Under the pieces are notes generated by a model. It worked only from the letters and a program-made list of their open reading frames with translations, ran no database searches and was not told where the DNA came from. Of a stretch of DNA of 64,000 nucleotides, positions 36,401 through 48,968 are shown one piece after another. Origin of the DNA: Juglans regia (taxonomy: Eukaryota > Streptophyta > Magnoliopsida > Fagales > Juglandaceae); assembly GCF_001411555.2 (NCBI RefSeq), contig NC_049903.1, forward strand, positions 32,219,083 through 32,283,082, written 5' to 3'. The position numbers were made by a program, and so were the translations under genes. Position 1 is the first letter of the stretch, and each line of letters starts with the position of its first letter.

Positions 36401-39045
36401 AGCTTTTTTAATCAAATAGTATTATATTGTGCTTTTGAAAACTGTATCCCCCCCCACCCCTCCCCCTTTTCCAGCCATAGCAGAGTCAAATGATATCTGT
36501 TAAAAAAGGGTTAATTATAGTTTCCTTTTTTTTCCCTACTACTTTATATAACGGAAGCATAATTATGTATATGAGGAGGTTCTAAGGAGAAAGCTTTTCA
36601 GATTAGGTAGACAGGAACCTGCGTGATCCAATCAATTTTGCTCCATAAAACTCTTGAGGCACACCTTCATGTGTGGTCACCACCATCACCTACACCATGC
36701 ATCAATGAGCAAAACTCAGTTAATCATGCAAGGACATTTCAGAATCCAATACAAAACCAATGTTAAAACTTTCCCTGGGCATTACGAGCCAATTTAATTG
36801 TCAATTTGAAGAGAAAATGATAATACAAGAATATGCTCATGTTCAAGGTCAATCTTGACCAGGATGCTTTTATAGTTAGAATGACTGAAAGGCTCACATA
36901 CCGGAATTATCAAACAAAACTTAAATCAAAATCATCGTGAAGATTGAACTTTTAATAACACATCAGGAAAGAAGATGCTAATGCGCACTAAGCCGCATGA
37001 ACTGGCAATGAGGCTTAAGTCAAGATCGCATGGCTTAACATTAAAAAATTAAGTCAAGAATATACCTAGACAACAGAATAAAGGGCTGCAGAGATATAAA
37101 GAACGTACCTCATCCCCCATTTCACGCAAGTATTTGATAAAATTCTGGAACCGGTTCTTATACCCTGACACATATCTGCAAGAGAAACATGGAACAGATA
37201 GCTTTCAATGATCATTCATCTTTCATATTGCTAAAATTCATTGCACCACACCATATGTTTCAATAATGCCAGATAAACCCTAATTTGTTACATTATTGAA
37301 CCACATTAACTCAAAGTACATAATTGTGTTAAAACAATTTTAAGAATGTCTGAACAGATTTTTGGGCTATAAGCAATTCTGTGTCAAATGGATACCCTCT
37401 TTAGGGGTTCCAAGAAAAAAGATATTCAACTGATGCCTAACACCAAAAAAATCTTTAAAATCATTCATACATACATATACACACGATATAGATAAGGATA
37501 ACCATTGTGATTCCTTGAAGAGCTTATGGCTTCCATGACCTCATTGTAGCTCACAGAAAGATGAAGGCAATAGCTCATACCTCACCCCCGAGATGGGCAA
37601 ACCGCCAGTAATCAAGTTCGAAAACATTCATATTCATAGATAAGCTGAAGAAATTGGCAGCTATTATAAATGAGATCCTCATTCAAAACAATTACGCATG
37701 ACAGTCACAGCACTGACTACTTAATCTAAGGCATGGAAAATCACACAGAAGTGCCTAAAGCCATGGAATAAAGATGCACTGCATGGAAAAACGCTACAAA
37801 ATCCAAAGCCTATGAGACAGCATCATACCTTCAGAAATGATGGCACCAATAACTGTCATAGCTAAATAGACTAGTTTTATAGAAAATTATGCACAAACTA
37901 AATGCATCCAAGAAAACACTCTCATCAAATGACATCTACAGCAGCAGTTGGCTGAGAATCGGCACAATCACACATAAAAAGACAATACTAATGATGCTAT
38001 ACTAAAAGAAAAATATCAATGATGCAACACATTAAAACAAAAACATCCAGGAAGTTATAGTTGAATATATTTTTAGTAACGCCATCCCAATAATCTAGAA
38101 AGGACTCTAGATCTAACCTCAGCAACCAGTTAGATTACATGACATACTAGGCCTTTTTTTTCCGAATGAGGGACTAATTGTACCTCCAAGACCGTTGACG
38201 GGGCCATAAAGTAAGGCCAGGAGCAGCAAAAGATTAGATTACTGATTACCCAACATGAATTCCATAAAAAAGTTAAACCTGCTTACAGCAACTTCAAAAA
38301 ACAAAAAAAAAAAAGGAAAAAAAAACAGCTTACAGCTCTAACTAATAGCCGAATGACATATAAGATCTGGAAACCAGAAGAAGTGATTACTTTCCATAGT
38401 TGGACCCCACACCATATTTTACCAATTAAACTAAACTCACACCAATTGCGAGAAAGGGACTTTCGCATCCAGTGCTCCACATCCGAAACCCAAAAAAAAA
38501 AAAAAAAAGTTCACGGATAACACAAATGATCGAAAATTCTTTTTTTTTTTGGAGGGAGCGCAAGTATCGATCGCAAATTCAAGAACCAAGTTAAAAAATA
38601 GAAGCAGCAAAGCATTACGGAAACCGGATCTCTAATCGTTGAAGATCCCATCAGAACAAGCACGACGAACTCTGTTCCAGCACACCAAATCAAGAAGAAA
38701 ATGAAGAGAGACTCACGCAAAAGGGGAAGGCTCGACAAAGAGCGCAATGCGGCGGGGCCTAGAGTTGGTCTCCGAGTCAATCAACGGAGGCCCCTCCTCC
38801 TCCTCTTCCCTGACTTCGTCGATAGTCATATCGCTTGCTTTAGGCACAAAAAAATCTCTCGTTTGCCTCTCCGCCCGCCTTTTGCAAAACAAGGAAACGG
38901 GTTTTGTTCCCTGGGCGATAAAGCACAAAGCTTTAGGAGACACCGGACCGTACAGAGCCGACGAAGACGAAGAAGAAGGAGAAGGAGAGGTAGAAAAGGA
39001 GAGAGGAGAGAGAGAGTGATTTATAGAGAGCGAAGTGGTGGTCAT
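33449..39045 (-). CDS. SQD2: Sulfoquinovosyltransferase (UDP-sulfoquinovose:diacylglycerol), 11 exons, 503 residues
   Basis: Exons (transcript order): 39045-38717, 37175-37109, 36689-36619, 35655-35538, 35360-35287, 35058-35003, 34918-34835, 34578-34491, 34396-34319, 34149-34093, 33938-33449. All introns are GT-AG and the exons sum to 1512 nt in one frame. The protein is a GT-B family 4 glycosyltransferase that transfers sulfoquinovose to diacylglycerol in the chloroplast, the last step of sulfolipid synthesis. The N-terminus is Ser/Thr-rich, fitting a transit peptide. Conserved segments include S-Y-H-T-H-V-P, H-V-G-R-L-G-V-E-K-S and the E381-x7-E389 motif of GT4 enzymes in P-S-E-S-E-T-L-G-L-V-V-L-E. 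Length is close to the Arabidopsis enzyme (about 510). The start at 39045 (M-T-T-T) was chosen because it resembles SQD2 N-termini. An in-frame upstream ATG at 39189 would add 48 residues without transit-like character. No stops or frameshifts were found. Confidence 0.95.
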
Positions 39046-41100
39046 GATGGTGATGAGATTATAAATATAGGCATGTAATGTTGAGAGTGCGTGTGAGTTT
39101 GAGTTGGCTTCGGAATTTTGATTGATAAATATTCGTATAGTGGGTGAGATTTCAGACTGCTTTTGAAGGGAATCTGAAGAGGCTCCCAAGGAACTTCTCT
39201 TATCGGATATTCTTTTCCCCAGCCGAGTCTGTAGGAAGTAGGAGGCCCCTTGGAGGTATCAAACCAAATGTCTTTCGGCATATGCTATTCTCCACCGCCC
39301 CCTCTCTCTTCTACTATCTCCTACTTTCCTTATACCTATTCGTTTCTCTCTACCATATAATACTATAATTATATAATATTGAATAATGTTATTTAGAAAT
39401 TTCGGATACGCAAGTCTCACTCATCCTCTTTGAAAAGAAAGAAAAACTCACTATAAACAAAAGTTAATCTTTTATCATTATAATAAATCATGTTAGTATA
39501 TAAATTTTTTGTATAAAATTTATGTATAAGACCAAACATTCTCATACCATATATATTATTTTAAATAAGAGGTAACTTTTTAAATAGCAGGAAATCAAAG
39601 GAAAATAACAAAATATTAGGATTTCAGGGCAAGAAATTGCATTCATGTCGTTAGTTAACTACGCATGCTGTCATTGACCATAAGTTTGTAACTGTCCTTT
39701 GAGCCAACGACCAGTACACAGACTCCAAGCTTATTATCACTACGTACGATTCCGCAAACGTAGTAATAATGAACTGTCACCAACACTTTTTCTTAAAAAA
39801 ATCCATTTGCCATTGTCGTCGTCTTGGCAGTACTGTTTAGCATTTGGAGTGTAGTTTTTTTTTTTTTTTTTTCTTTTTGCAAAAAGAGTGTATGGGATTT
39901 GAGTGTCGTAACTCTCACACATACTGTTTCTGTAAGCCTTTAGAGAATGGGCGGTGTTATGGTGGGGTTGGGGCTGAGAATATCTGCACAAAGTCGCAAA
40001 ATATAATGCTTAGTTTATAAAATTAAGGACTTTATGAAATAATTTCATAAATAGATGCAGCTTATCCATTACAATAAAATTATTTTTTTATAATCAGTTA
40101 TTTCTTACGAAAATAATTATTTTTTATCAAAATGAGTCTGTTTTTATCGTAAAAAATATTATCGTCACAAATAATCTTTCACAAAATAGATACAATATCA
40201 TGAGTAGCATTTAATTCATGATGTCAAGGGGTGTTCCCTTGAGATCATTTTGATAGATTTTTTTTTAATTTGTCTTCAGTCTGCATTTAGATTAACATGA
40301 ATTCATTCTTAATTAGCACTTGTTGATGCTACAATATTTCAAACCCAACTTTCATTAGTTGGTCGAATGATCAAAAAGAGGGTGTCAAATGTCAATGCAG
40401 GAAGATACGTGCAGCCATAATTAACTAACTAGATAATATGATAAATAGTAGCTAGGAAGATCAGGGGAAGAAAATGTAAAGGAGACAAGACAAGTCCAAG
40501 CCAAAATAAAAGAGAACCTTATCATGCAGATGATGTCTGGCATTTTGACAGACATGCATGCTATGTCCCATCGCTCTTTTATAAATTCCTTTGGACGTTA
40601 AAGTATGGTGCCTTAACCCTTTTGTAAGAAATTTATTGAAGTGTGACTCTAATCAGATTATATTCTTCACAGCACTTACATATAAACGAAATATGAATCA
40701 TGCATGAACCTTCTCTTTGAGAGGAATAATATATTTTCCTTGGAAAAAAATTAGATTTGATTTACTTAAAAGTATTCTCAATTAGAAAGAAGCTGGATTT
40801 CTCGTATGGTACGTACCAACATGATGAATGTAACAAGCTGTCTAGAATTGTTCTTGTACGTCACAGAATCATATTCTAATCACGTAAAGTCGTTGATTTA
40901 TATATGGGTCCCATTTTTAATATAATGTTCACATTTGTCGGTTCCTTGTACTTACGTTTGGAAGTATGCATATCTACTGTTTTTTGTGTTGGGGAAACTA
41001 TTAAGAAAACAATATTCCCCCATCGAGAAAATCTGTCGTTTTTTATTTTTATTATTAAGGAAATATTTTTTTAATAAGTGTATGATTTTTTAAGATAAAT
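39046..41100. other. Intergenic DNA upstream of SQD2
   Basis: It should contain the SQD2 promoter (reading leftward) within the first kilobase; I cannot assign a convincing TATA box, since the AT-rich stretch at 39059-39070 is too close to the ATG. A degenerate CACTA-MITE relative lies at about 40060-40190 (see its entry). No gene recognised. Confidence 0.45.
40060..40190. mobile_element. Degenerate relative of the 138-bp CACTA MITE
   Basis: On the minus strand it carries AAAACAGACTCATTTTGAT preceded by GTGACGATAA, matching the centre of the MITE at 27047-27184. The ends are too diverged to fix. Confidence 0.35.
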
Positions 41101-41119
41101 TGTGAATATAGTAATGAGA

Positions 41120-42150
41120 TTATTGAGATGAGTTGAAATGAAATAATTTTTAAAATTTTTGTGTTTAAATTGGAAGTTAGTTGAGATGATTTTAATTTTT
41201 TGAAAATGAGATAGATGTGAGTCTCATAAATTATTACATAGTATTTTTAATAAATTTGTTTTATTTATAAATATATTTATTCCTTAAGTAATAATAATTT
41301 ATAAATTACCTACCTAATTTTTATTTTTTTAATATAGTGAATAATAATATTTGTTGAATTACAATATTTTTTTCAAACGAAATTTTTTTATAAAATATCA
41401 AATAGAAATTGTTTTAAAAATGATTTTTTAATTATTTCCAAAACAACCGACATGTAAAAAGTAAAAAGCAAAAAGCAGTCCCTTATTTTAGGCCTTTGGA
41501 GCTTCATTACATCCGTGCAATGAAAACAGTCCTTTAAAAAAAATAAAAAACAACTGTCAATAAATCATTTTGTCGTATATGAAAATACATCAAAACAATC
41601 CTAATAACAATACACTGTTTCAATTCGAAAAGAATTTTCCGTACGAAATGAGTTGAGATGTTTTGAAGTCATCTTCGAATTCCTTGTTTGGCAGCCAAGA
41701 GTATTTTAAGTACTTTCAAACACTTTTACTATTATTTTTTATTTTATTATTATTTTTTATCTATCTTTTTTACTATTTATTATTTTTTATATTTTTTTAC
41801 TATTATTTAATATTTTATTATTATTTTTTCATTATATTTTTATTATTATTCACAAATATTCTCCCAAATCCACCTGCATCAATCATGCGATGCAATCTTA
41901 GAATCAAAGTAACGAGAGAATTCATATACTAATCTTCTAATTCATATACCACACGATATAGAATCCTATTTATTTTCACAATTATTTTTATCTTATTAAT
42001 CATTATAATTTTTTCAAATTCTCATACACAATAAAATAAATAATTTAAACCTTTTCAAATCTCAAAATAAAAATAATATTAAAAAAATATATTCTAATAA
42101 TATTTTATTCAACTTTTAATTTTTATCTCATCTCATCTTATTGCGAAAGA
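41120..42150. mobile_element. Cluster of degenerate MITE fragments
   Basis: 41120-41230 has the GAGATGAGTTGAAATGA start of the common MITE. 41640-41690 has ATGAGTTGAGATG. 41990-42150 has the reverse core CATTATAATTTTTTCAAATT, CAAATCTCAAAATAAAAATA and ATCTCATCTCATCTTATT. The 1-kb block between is T/A-rich with TATTATTTTTTAT repeats; the open frame in it (41663-41932) is low complexity and not a gene. Confidence 0.5.
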
Positions 42151-43109
42151 AAATTCTATACACCATATTATCATTCTACTTTCATCTCACTAATTAAGAT
42201 GATGCACATTTATCATAATTAAATTATTATTATTGCATACTTTTTTATTATCTAATATTGATAAATATGTTACATACTATTTAGTATGATTAAAATAGAA
42301 TATGAGTGTGATATATAGTATTACTCTATTACGAAAAACAAGTGATTTAAAACTTTGGTCTTCATTAATTTCAGACAAACCTCTCTCCAACGTACGTACC
42401 TTCCCTTCCCACATAATAAATAATATGATGCTATTTGAGGCCATTCATGTAATGTCTGTTTGGGCAACCTATTCTACTTCTAGTTATTTATAACATAAAA
42501 TATTGGAATTTTAAACAATTCCTTTATGCTCCAAATGCAAAATAATATAAAAAATATATATAATAAGGCACAAACTGTTGAGATTACGTTAGGTGCATGA
42601 CTGTACTTCTAAGTCTTATTATGTACATTATTGGAGGCTAAATATCTAAGAATCATAAGATATTCCTTTGAATATCCTCCAACTACCATTAATTTTCTGT
42701 ATTGGGTCACAAATGAATGGACGATGCAAGAGACCAACTCTACTGGTAATGAATCATTACTTTTATTATTATTATTATTATTATCATATTAGAAATTTGT
42801 TTGTTACGTACTTGATGGAAATTTTTGTGGTGTGCTAATTATTCAGATTTTATGGGGAATTGGCGCTTGCACTTGACTTGACTGAAAGCATGCAACATCA
42901 AGATGCGTTTGGTCTTTTTATATATTTTTTGTCAAGTAATTAATTGCTCGTCTTTGTCGTGAATAAAAATAACATATAAGATTAACAATCAATTAATTTA
43001 TTTCCTTTCCCGTTCGATAATGTTTTGTAACAGCCTTAAAATTGCACATGACTAGGATTAATGTGCCAGCTTCAAGACACTAATTGGAGGACTTACAAGT
43101 ATTAATTAT
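42151..43109. other. Intergenic DNA, no gene recognised
   Basis: AT-rich, with a TTA repeat at about 42761-42783. Nothing else is supported. Confidence 0.4.
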
Positions 43110-43214
43110 CACTACAACACAATTGAGTTTTTGTGACGGTTTTAAATTTGTGATAGTCTTGAAACCGTCACCAAAAATAATTTTTTGTGACAGTTTCACT
43201 CAAGGTAGATGAGA

Positions 43215-44530
43215 GAGGATTATACGTTTGAACTATAATAATGTTTCACTCGAGTGTCACTCAATATCGTTTTGGAATGATTACATTTGAACGTATAAAC
43301 TGTTACATTCGAACGGTTCATGTACGTTCGAACATTAAGCTCACTTACATGCGAACGTGTAAGTTATTCGTTCAAACGTTCAAATGATAGTTATTAACGT
43401 TTGAATGTAAAATGTTTTAAAATTAAAAATGAAATTTTAAATTAAAAAAGATTTAGAATATTAGATATATTAAATGACATTGTTCATTACATAAAGTATA
43501 GAAAAATAAATATATTAAAATATAAATACAAAATATGGTAAAAGTACAAAACACTCGCAACGAGTTGTTTACAAATGTATGAAATTTCTCAGTCAATGTG
43601 TTGACCTTTTCATTTAGATATCTAAACAAAGGTCAACCCCAGTGACGTAATGTTGTACATGCGCAATTGGTCGGTCAATGTGCGCAGTAATATCTAAGAC
43701 CATCACATCAATCCAAGTAGGGCGTGCATCCCCTGCAGATGTACCTATCGACTATTGACTAGTACTCCCACTATGGGGAGCAAGCCCGGCCCAAAACTGG
43801 GTCAGAGGAAAAAGATCTAGTGTGGGCCCAGGCTCAAGCCGAGCATGCCCCATTCCATGTCCAATGCTCCAACGATGTGAGGTCATTTCTAGGGGGTTGA
43901 TTTGCTCAGTCAACCATTTCTTCGCTTGGGGTGGCACTCTTTGGTCCAATAATAGCTGAGTAATGATCACCCCATATGGAAGGTTGTCAATGGAGATGAT
44001 GCTCGCCTCGTAACAGATCCTCTCCACTTGCCATTCGTATGAGGAACTGTACATGAGTCCGACTGAAGGTATATATATATATATATAAAGGGAAACAAAT
44101 AAAATATGTTTCTAAAATACATTCGAACGTATAACTTAACATTCGAATGTAAAAGAATAACATTCGAACATGTAGGTAATCATGTTCGAACGTTAGGAAT
44201 CAAAAGAACCACGAAACGTTATATTCGAACGTGCAAATGCATTCGAACGTATTTAACTTAACATTCGAACCTATGCAGGTATACGTTCGAACGTTAGGAC
44301 TAAAATGTCCCACGAGTCCTTACATTTGAACTTTGATGTATACAATTTGAATGTAAACATAATCGTTCAAATTATAGAAATGTTATGTTTGAACGTTAGG
44401 ATTCAAACTTCTAGAAAAAAGTTACATTCGAAAGTTTAAATATATAAACTTCGAACGTAACAATACATTCGAATGTACACTAACATACATTTGGAGTATA
44501 AACAATCGTTAGGACGTTGATTGTGGGACG
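43215..44530. repeat. Left subterminal array of (A/T)CGTTCGAACGT-type motifs
   Basis: Many full and partial copies of the palindrome ACGTTCGAACGT or its half ACATTCGAA occur in both orientations, irregularly spaced by 20-60 bp (for example near 43299, 43324, 44120, 44189, 44226, 44243, 44284). The array is broken by the coding relic at 43620-44054. Such subterminal motifs are transposase binding sites in known CACTA elements; here this is inference. Confidence 0.8.
43620..44054 (-). pseudogene. Decayed coding relic inside the CACTA-like element
   Basis: An open frame of 100 codons (44054-43752) continues in the same frame past a single TAG to a second stop near 43624, together about 140 codons. 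The segment L-P-Y-G-V-I-I-T-Q-L-L-L and the later D-I-T-A-H-I-D and H-V-Q-H-Y-V repeats are reminiscent of the 'putative plant transposon protein' domain found in many plant genomes, but the match is weak. An AG acceptor-like site (CTTCAG) lies just upstream of its beginning. I would not name a function. Confidence 0.4.
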
Positions 44531-44784
44531 TTCAGACGTTTAAACCCAGAAATAGCTAAGTTGACTCAGCCATTTTTTATTTTCTCAAATAAGACGTTAA
44601 TCTTGTAATGACCACCATAGAAATGAAAATATATACTGAGTATAGACTATCTACGATAGCCATTTGGCCATTGGCCATTAACGGTGGTCGAAAAATCAAG
44701 AATGAACTTCGGCCACTCAAACTTGTTCCGGTTCATACCGAAATCTCTTATATACGTTAAAAAAACACAATAAAAGGGAGAGAG

Positions 44785-44788
<4 letters not shown>

Positions 44789-44841
<53 letters not shown>
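44789..44841. repeat. (GT)n(TA)n microsatellite inside the CACTA-like element
   Basis: GT dinucleotides 44789-44820 followed by TA to about 44841. Confidence 0.9.
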
Positions 44842-45309
44842 TTATAAAACATATTGAATTCATTAATAAAAGACATTACAACTTTGACTTGAAACATACA
44901 TAACAAGCCAACTATAACATTAATAGTTTCCCAATACACAACTGTGATTGACATGGTCTAGTCCATGCTGCAAACCTTTACAGACCACCGTTTGAGAGAC
45001 AACACAACTCTATCAAAGACAAAATTTACAAACCCCATACTCTGTCTAATACGGAGTAGAGGACACACTTTATGGACAAAAGTTGAAGAGACTATGTGTT
45101 TTTTATTTTTATTTTTCTGAAAACAAAAGACATAACATAAATTAAAGATATATGAGAAAAAACGAATTACATCTTCATAGAACCGGATTTTCAACCTTGT
45201 TGGAAAAAAAGACAAACAAAGTGACTGTGATAGCACGTGAGAGCCACACGCCACCCTGGGAGTATGGTGGTCAGTTAGGTCTGAAGTAACCAGTAGCCCT
45301 GGAAATATA

Positions 45310-46560
45310 AGAGAGAGTTAGTATATATAGTAATATAATATACTATATATATATATATACTATATATATATTTTTTAATATAATAATTAATCTAATATAC
45401 CATATAGTTACTAACTAATTATAATATACTATATAGTTAATAACTATATAGATTACTAGGGGTGATAAACGGTCTGGTTGGACAGACTAGACCGACCATT
45501 TCGGACCGGACCGAGATTGAGATCGGTCCACATTTTAAAGGACTGAAAAGTTTCGGTCCGGTCCACGATCCAAGGTTTTTCCGGATCGGACCGAATGAAA
45601 AATAAAAATAAAAATATATTTTTTATATAATAATTGTACAATTAACAATATAAAATTTTAAATATGTTATTAATACTTGTTAATATTCTATAAATTAACA
45701 ATATTTTATATATATCTTCATCTAATCTATTACTATTAACAATATAAAATTTTAAATATGTTATTAACACTTGTTAATATTTTATGAATTAACTAATATA
45801 TAATATGAATTAGTTAATTATATAGTAATTATATAAATTAATAATATAATTTTCATCTAATTTATTATCATTGACCGTATAAAATATTTTTTTAATGAGT
45901 TTATTACATAATCCACATTAATAAGTCACTTAATGTAATTTAGTATTTTAAATAAATTTTTTTTATTAGTTATTTAAAAAAAAATTAGGCCGGACCGGAC
46001 CGATAGCTTCCGGTCCGATCCCTTTGGATGTTCGGTCCATCGCCAGACTGGACTGGACCAGACCATTTGCACCCCTATAGATTACCATATAATATATAAT
46101 AATTACTATACTAACTATATATACTATATTATCTATATAGATTACTATACTTACTATATATACTATAGATATACTAAATTACTATAATATACTATATATA
46201 CCATATACTAGATTGCTATTTATACTATATATACCATATAGTAGATTACCATATATAATATATACTAGATTACTAAATATATTATATAGTGGATTACTAA
46301 CTAACTATCTTAGGTTGCTATTCTAACTATATAGATTACTATGCTAAGTATATATATTATATTATCTAGATAGATTACTATATACTGTATAGATTACTAT
46401 ACTTACTATATATACTATATACTAGATTACCATACTAACCATATAGATTATTATATACTATATAATTTACTATAGTAACTATATAGATTACTATACTATA
46501 TAACCATATAATATATATTATATACATTACTATGCTATATAATTATGTTACATACACAGT
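45310..46560. repeat. AT-rich ladder of ACTATATAGATTACTATA-like units
   Basis: Degenerate repeats of TATATACTATATAGATTACTA fill both flanks of the nested hAT element (about 45310-45456 and 46078-46560). The period is irregular, about 15-25 bp, and it grades into simple TA. It appears to be a minisatellite of the host CACTA element. Confidence 0.75.
45457..46077. mobile_element. Nested non-autonomous hAT-like element, 621 bp
   Basis: TAGGGGTG at the left and CACCCCTA at the right are perfect 8-bp inverted ends, flanked by a perfect 8-bp duplication TAGATTAC (45449-45456 and 46078-46085). Subterminal regions are rich in GGTCCGGTCC/GGACCGGACC motifs in both orientations. The AT-rich centre contains a direct repeat (AACAATATAAAATTTTAAAT near 45643 and 45739). 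No coding. Confidence 0.92.
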
Positions 46561-46574
46561 ATAACTATCATATA

Positions 46575-47380
46575 TAAACCACGTTCGAACATTAAATATA
46601 CATTCAAACATGATAGGATTTACGTTGAAATTTTAAAACGAACGTTCAAACGTTTTTAAAAATAATTGGCGGTACCTTTCCCACGTTATTTCTATGGCAT
46701 ATACGGGGACCTAATTTCAACTACGTTCGCATGTCAACAGTGTTACATTCGACCATAATCCGCGTACGTTCATACGTGGATAGTTAAGTTCAAACGTTTC
46801 TGAAAAAATTGGTAGGACCTTTCCCACGTTAATTCTATAGCATATATGAGAACCTAATTTCATCTACGTTCGCATGTCAACACTGATACATTCAAATTTT
46901 AGTACGATCGAATGTGAAATAGTTAAGTTCGAACATTTTTTTAAAAAGATTGGTGGGACCTTTCCCGCGTTAATTATATGGCATATAGGAGGACCTAGTT
47001 TCATCTACGTTTGCATGTCAATACGTTTAGGTTCAAATGTTATTTTGGTACATTTGAACGTGAAATAGTTAAGTTTGAATGTTTGTGAAAAAATTGGCGA
47101 GACATTTCCTGCATTAATTCTATAGCAGATATGAGACCTAATTTCATATACGTTCACATGTTAATAGATGTACGTTTGAATATTACATATGTAAATAGAC
47201 TTGAAGGGACACTTGGCAAGATTGAAAAATTTTACGAAACGTTTGAAATTTTACTGTAAACACGTTCGAATGTTAGATATTTATCATTCAAATGCTAATC
47301 GGTTGAGTAGACGTTCGAACGTTACTTTCTACAATAAAATTTGACTGTCACAAAATCTCTTCACGTTCAAACGTTGCATC
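46575..47380. repeat. Right subterminal array of TTCGAA-type motifs with a longer repeat unit
   Basis: It contains ACGTTCGAACATT-like motifs and at least four diverged copies of a longer unit containing TTGG(C/T)GG(T/G)ACCTTTCC, CACGTTAATTCTATGGCATAT and CTACGTTCGCATGTCAA (near 46668, 46810, 46950, 47090), period about 140 bp. Confidence 0.75.
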
Positions 47381-47559
47381 TCACAAAAGACTTCTGACCA
47401 CCACAAAAAAATTTTAAATGACGGCTGTACAGTAAATTGTCAAAAAATACTTTCTATGATGTCTTTTTGGTTACGGTTATAGTGTCGGTCTCAAATCGTC
47501 ATAAAAAAAATTTGTGACGGTTTTGTTGGTCACAATAAATTAAATCTGTTGTTATAGTG

Positions 47560-48679
47560 TATGGGTCTAGTACTCCAAGCATATATAGGAAATTCATAGG
47601 ATCACCGAGTTAACATCTTCCAAGTACTACTCCGGCCCTCCAACCCCCAAATAAAATAAAAATTCTCCAATTAATCTAGAATTAACTCTTTTTTTTTTCA
47701 TGGCATATATCTTCTGGGAAAAGTAAAAGAAGATAGAAGACCCTAATCCAACTTATATAATTGGTCCCCGCTAGCATGCACTTTTCAAGTTGTTTTTAAA
47801 ACTCAAAAGAACTGATCATCATATCTATATATATAAGATCGAGTGAGCGAAAGAGCGTAAAAATAAGCGCACGAATCCACTTTAATTGTACTCGAGTACC
47901 ACACGTGAAAGTTGAAGTCAACCTGGAAGAAATTAAAGGGCTATGGTCTGGACTCTGGCCTGGTCTGGTCTGGACTCTTACGTTGTGTTTGTGTTTGATT
48001 GATGAGGTATTTTTAAATATTTTATAAATATTAATAAAAGATTAATAATAAAATATTAAATAATAATAAATAATAAATAATAACGATGTATTCTGAGATA
48101 TTTTTAATATCTAAATTAAAAAATTAAAACATCTTATGAATACAGTATCAAATTAATAATAATAATAATAATAATGCCAACATGTGCACGTGAGTGCTGA
48201 CATTCTTGTTTATCACTATAGCCTAGCTTTTGGCAACTTTTCATCATCAATTCAATGAAAAAGGCTCGATTATTCGGTTAAAAAAATTATGTTATATATT
48301 ATGCTTTCATCTAACATCTTGGAAAGTGAATGCATATATATATATATAAAATTAACTTTAACTTTATACGTATAAAATGGCAGAGGATAACGTGCCCACT
48401 ATCTCAATCTTTATTCCTGGATAATTCAAAACCCTAGGTAGACGCTCCGATTACTTTGCATCTAGTTTTGTTCCTCTTATATCATTATAAAAAAAATTAC
48501 TTATTTATCGTCGATTATTTCTTGTTAAATTAACTATCTCCAATCAAAATAAATCTAATATTATCGTCAAAAATAATAATTCTTATTATAAATAATTTAT
48601 CATAAATATATATTTTTCTTGTAACGTATATTTTTTATCTGTTAACATATATAATAGCATTATGTTAGGAGCATTGTAT
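47560..48679. other. Intergenic DNA with MITE relics
   Basis: 47985-48160 is an AT-rich MITE-like segment, with TAATAA runs at 48155-48174. 48483-48627 is a degenerate copy of the 138-bp CACTA MITE family: its right end is TTTTTCTTGTAACG, and AATCAAAATAAATC in its centre resembles the MITE core. No gene recognised. Confidence 0.45.
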
Positions 48680-48968
48680 TTTTGAAGTTGATTATATTGA
48701 AGTTTTAGCAGCTTTGAGAGATTTACAGTTAATTTTGAATATGAATATGACTAATCTGATTTTGAAAGGTGATTCTTTAAATATTGTTGAAGCTATTCAT
48801 TCTAAAGAAACTAATATTTCTAATCAAGGGTCTGTGATAGCTGAAATTCAAAGTTTACTTCTTCATTTTGTCTCATATGATGTGCTCCACATTGGTCGCC
48901 AAGAGAATGAAGATGCCCATCTACTTGCAAGACATACTTCTTTTATTGATGATACGTTACAGTGGTGA
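48680..48968 (+). pseudogene. RNase H-like fragment of a LINE retrotransposon
   Basis: The frame reads V-L-A-A-L-R-D-L-Q-L-I-L, then N-L-I-L-K-G-D-S-L-N-I-V-E-A-I, ending H-I-G-R-Q-E-N-E-D-A-H-L-L-A-R-H. This is the C-terminal half of the RNase H (RVT_3) domain that ends plant L1-type ORF2. After the stop, a short tail leads to AAAAAATAAAAATAA near 49079-49093, perhaps the poly(A). No target duplication was found. Confidence 0.8.

Larger units (their letters stand above)
43110..47559. mobile_element. Non-autonomous CACTA-like transposon, 4.45 kb, with TTCGAA-centred subterminal repeats
   Basis: The left end CACTACAACACAATTGAG and the reverse complement of the right end (CACTATAACAACAGATT) are imperfect inverted repeats with the CACTA signature. 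TAT flanks both ends (43107-43109 and 47560-47562), the expected 3-bp duplication. Both termini also share GTGACGGTTTT/AAACCGTCAC motifs inside the TIR. About 1.1-1.3 kb at the left and 0.8 kb at the right are filled with ACATTCGAACGT-type repeats. No CACTA transposase is seen; the only coding relic is at 43620-44054. A hAT-like element is nested within. Confidence 0.85.

Noticed and set aside
39059..39070. TATATTTATAAT upstream of SQD2 as a TATA box
   Set aside because: It lies about 15-25 bp from the chosen ATG, leaving no room for a normal transcription start and leader.
38701..39078. Arg/Glu-rich plus-strand frames near 38.7-39.1 kb
   Set aside because: They are antisense to SQD2 exon 1; the repeats come from its Ser-rich transit peptide codons.
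41663..41932. An 89-codon frame rich in Phe, Leu and Tyr
   Set aside because: It is a translation of TATTATTTTT repeats in MITE debris, not a membrane protein.
43215..44530. CRISPR-like array of short palindromic repeats
   Set aside because: Spacing is irregular, the repeats are 10-12 bp and diverged, the organism is a plant, and the array lies in the subterminal part of a transposon.
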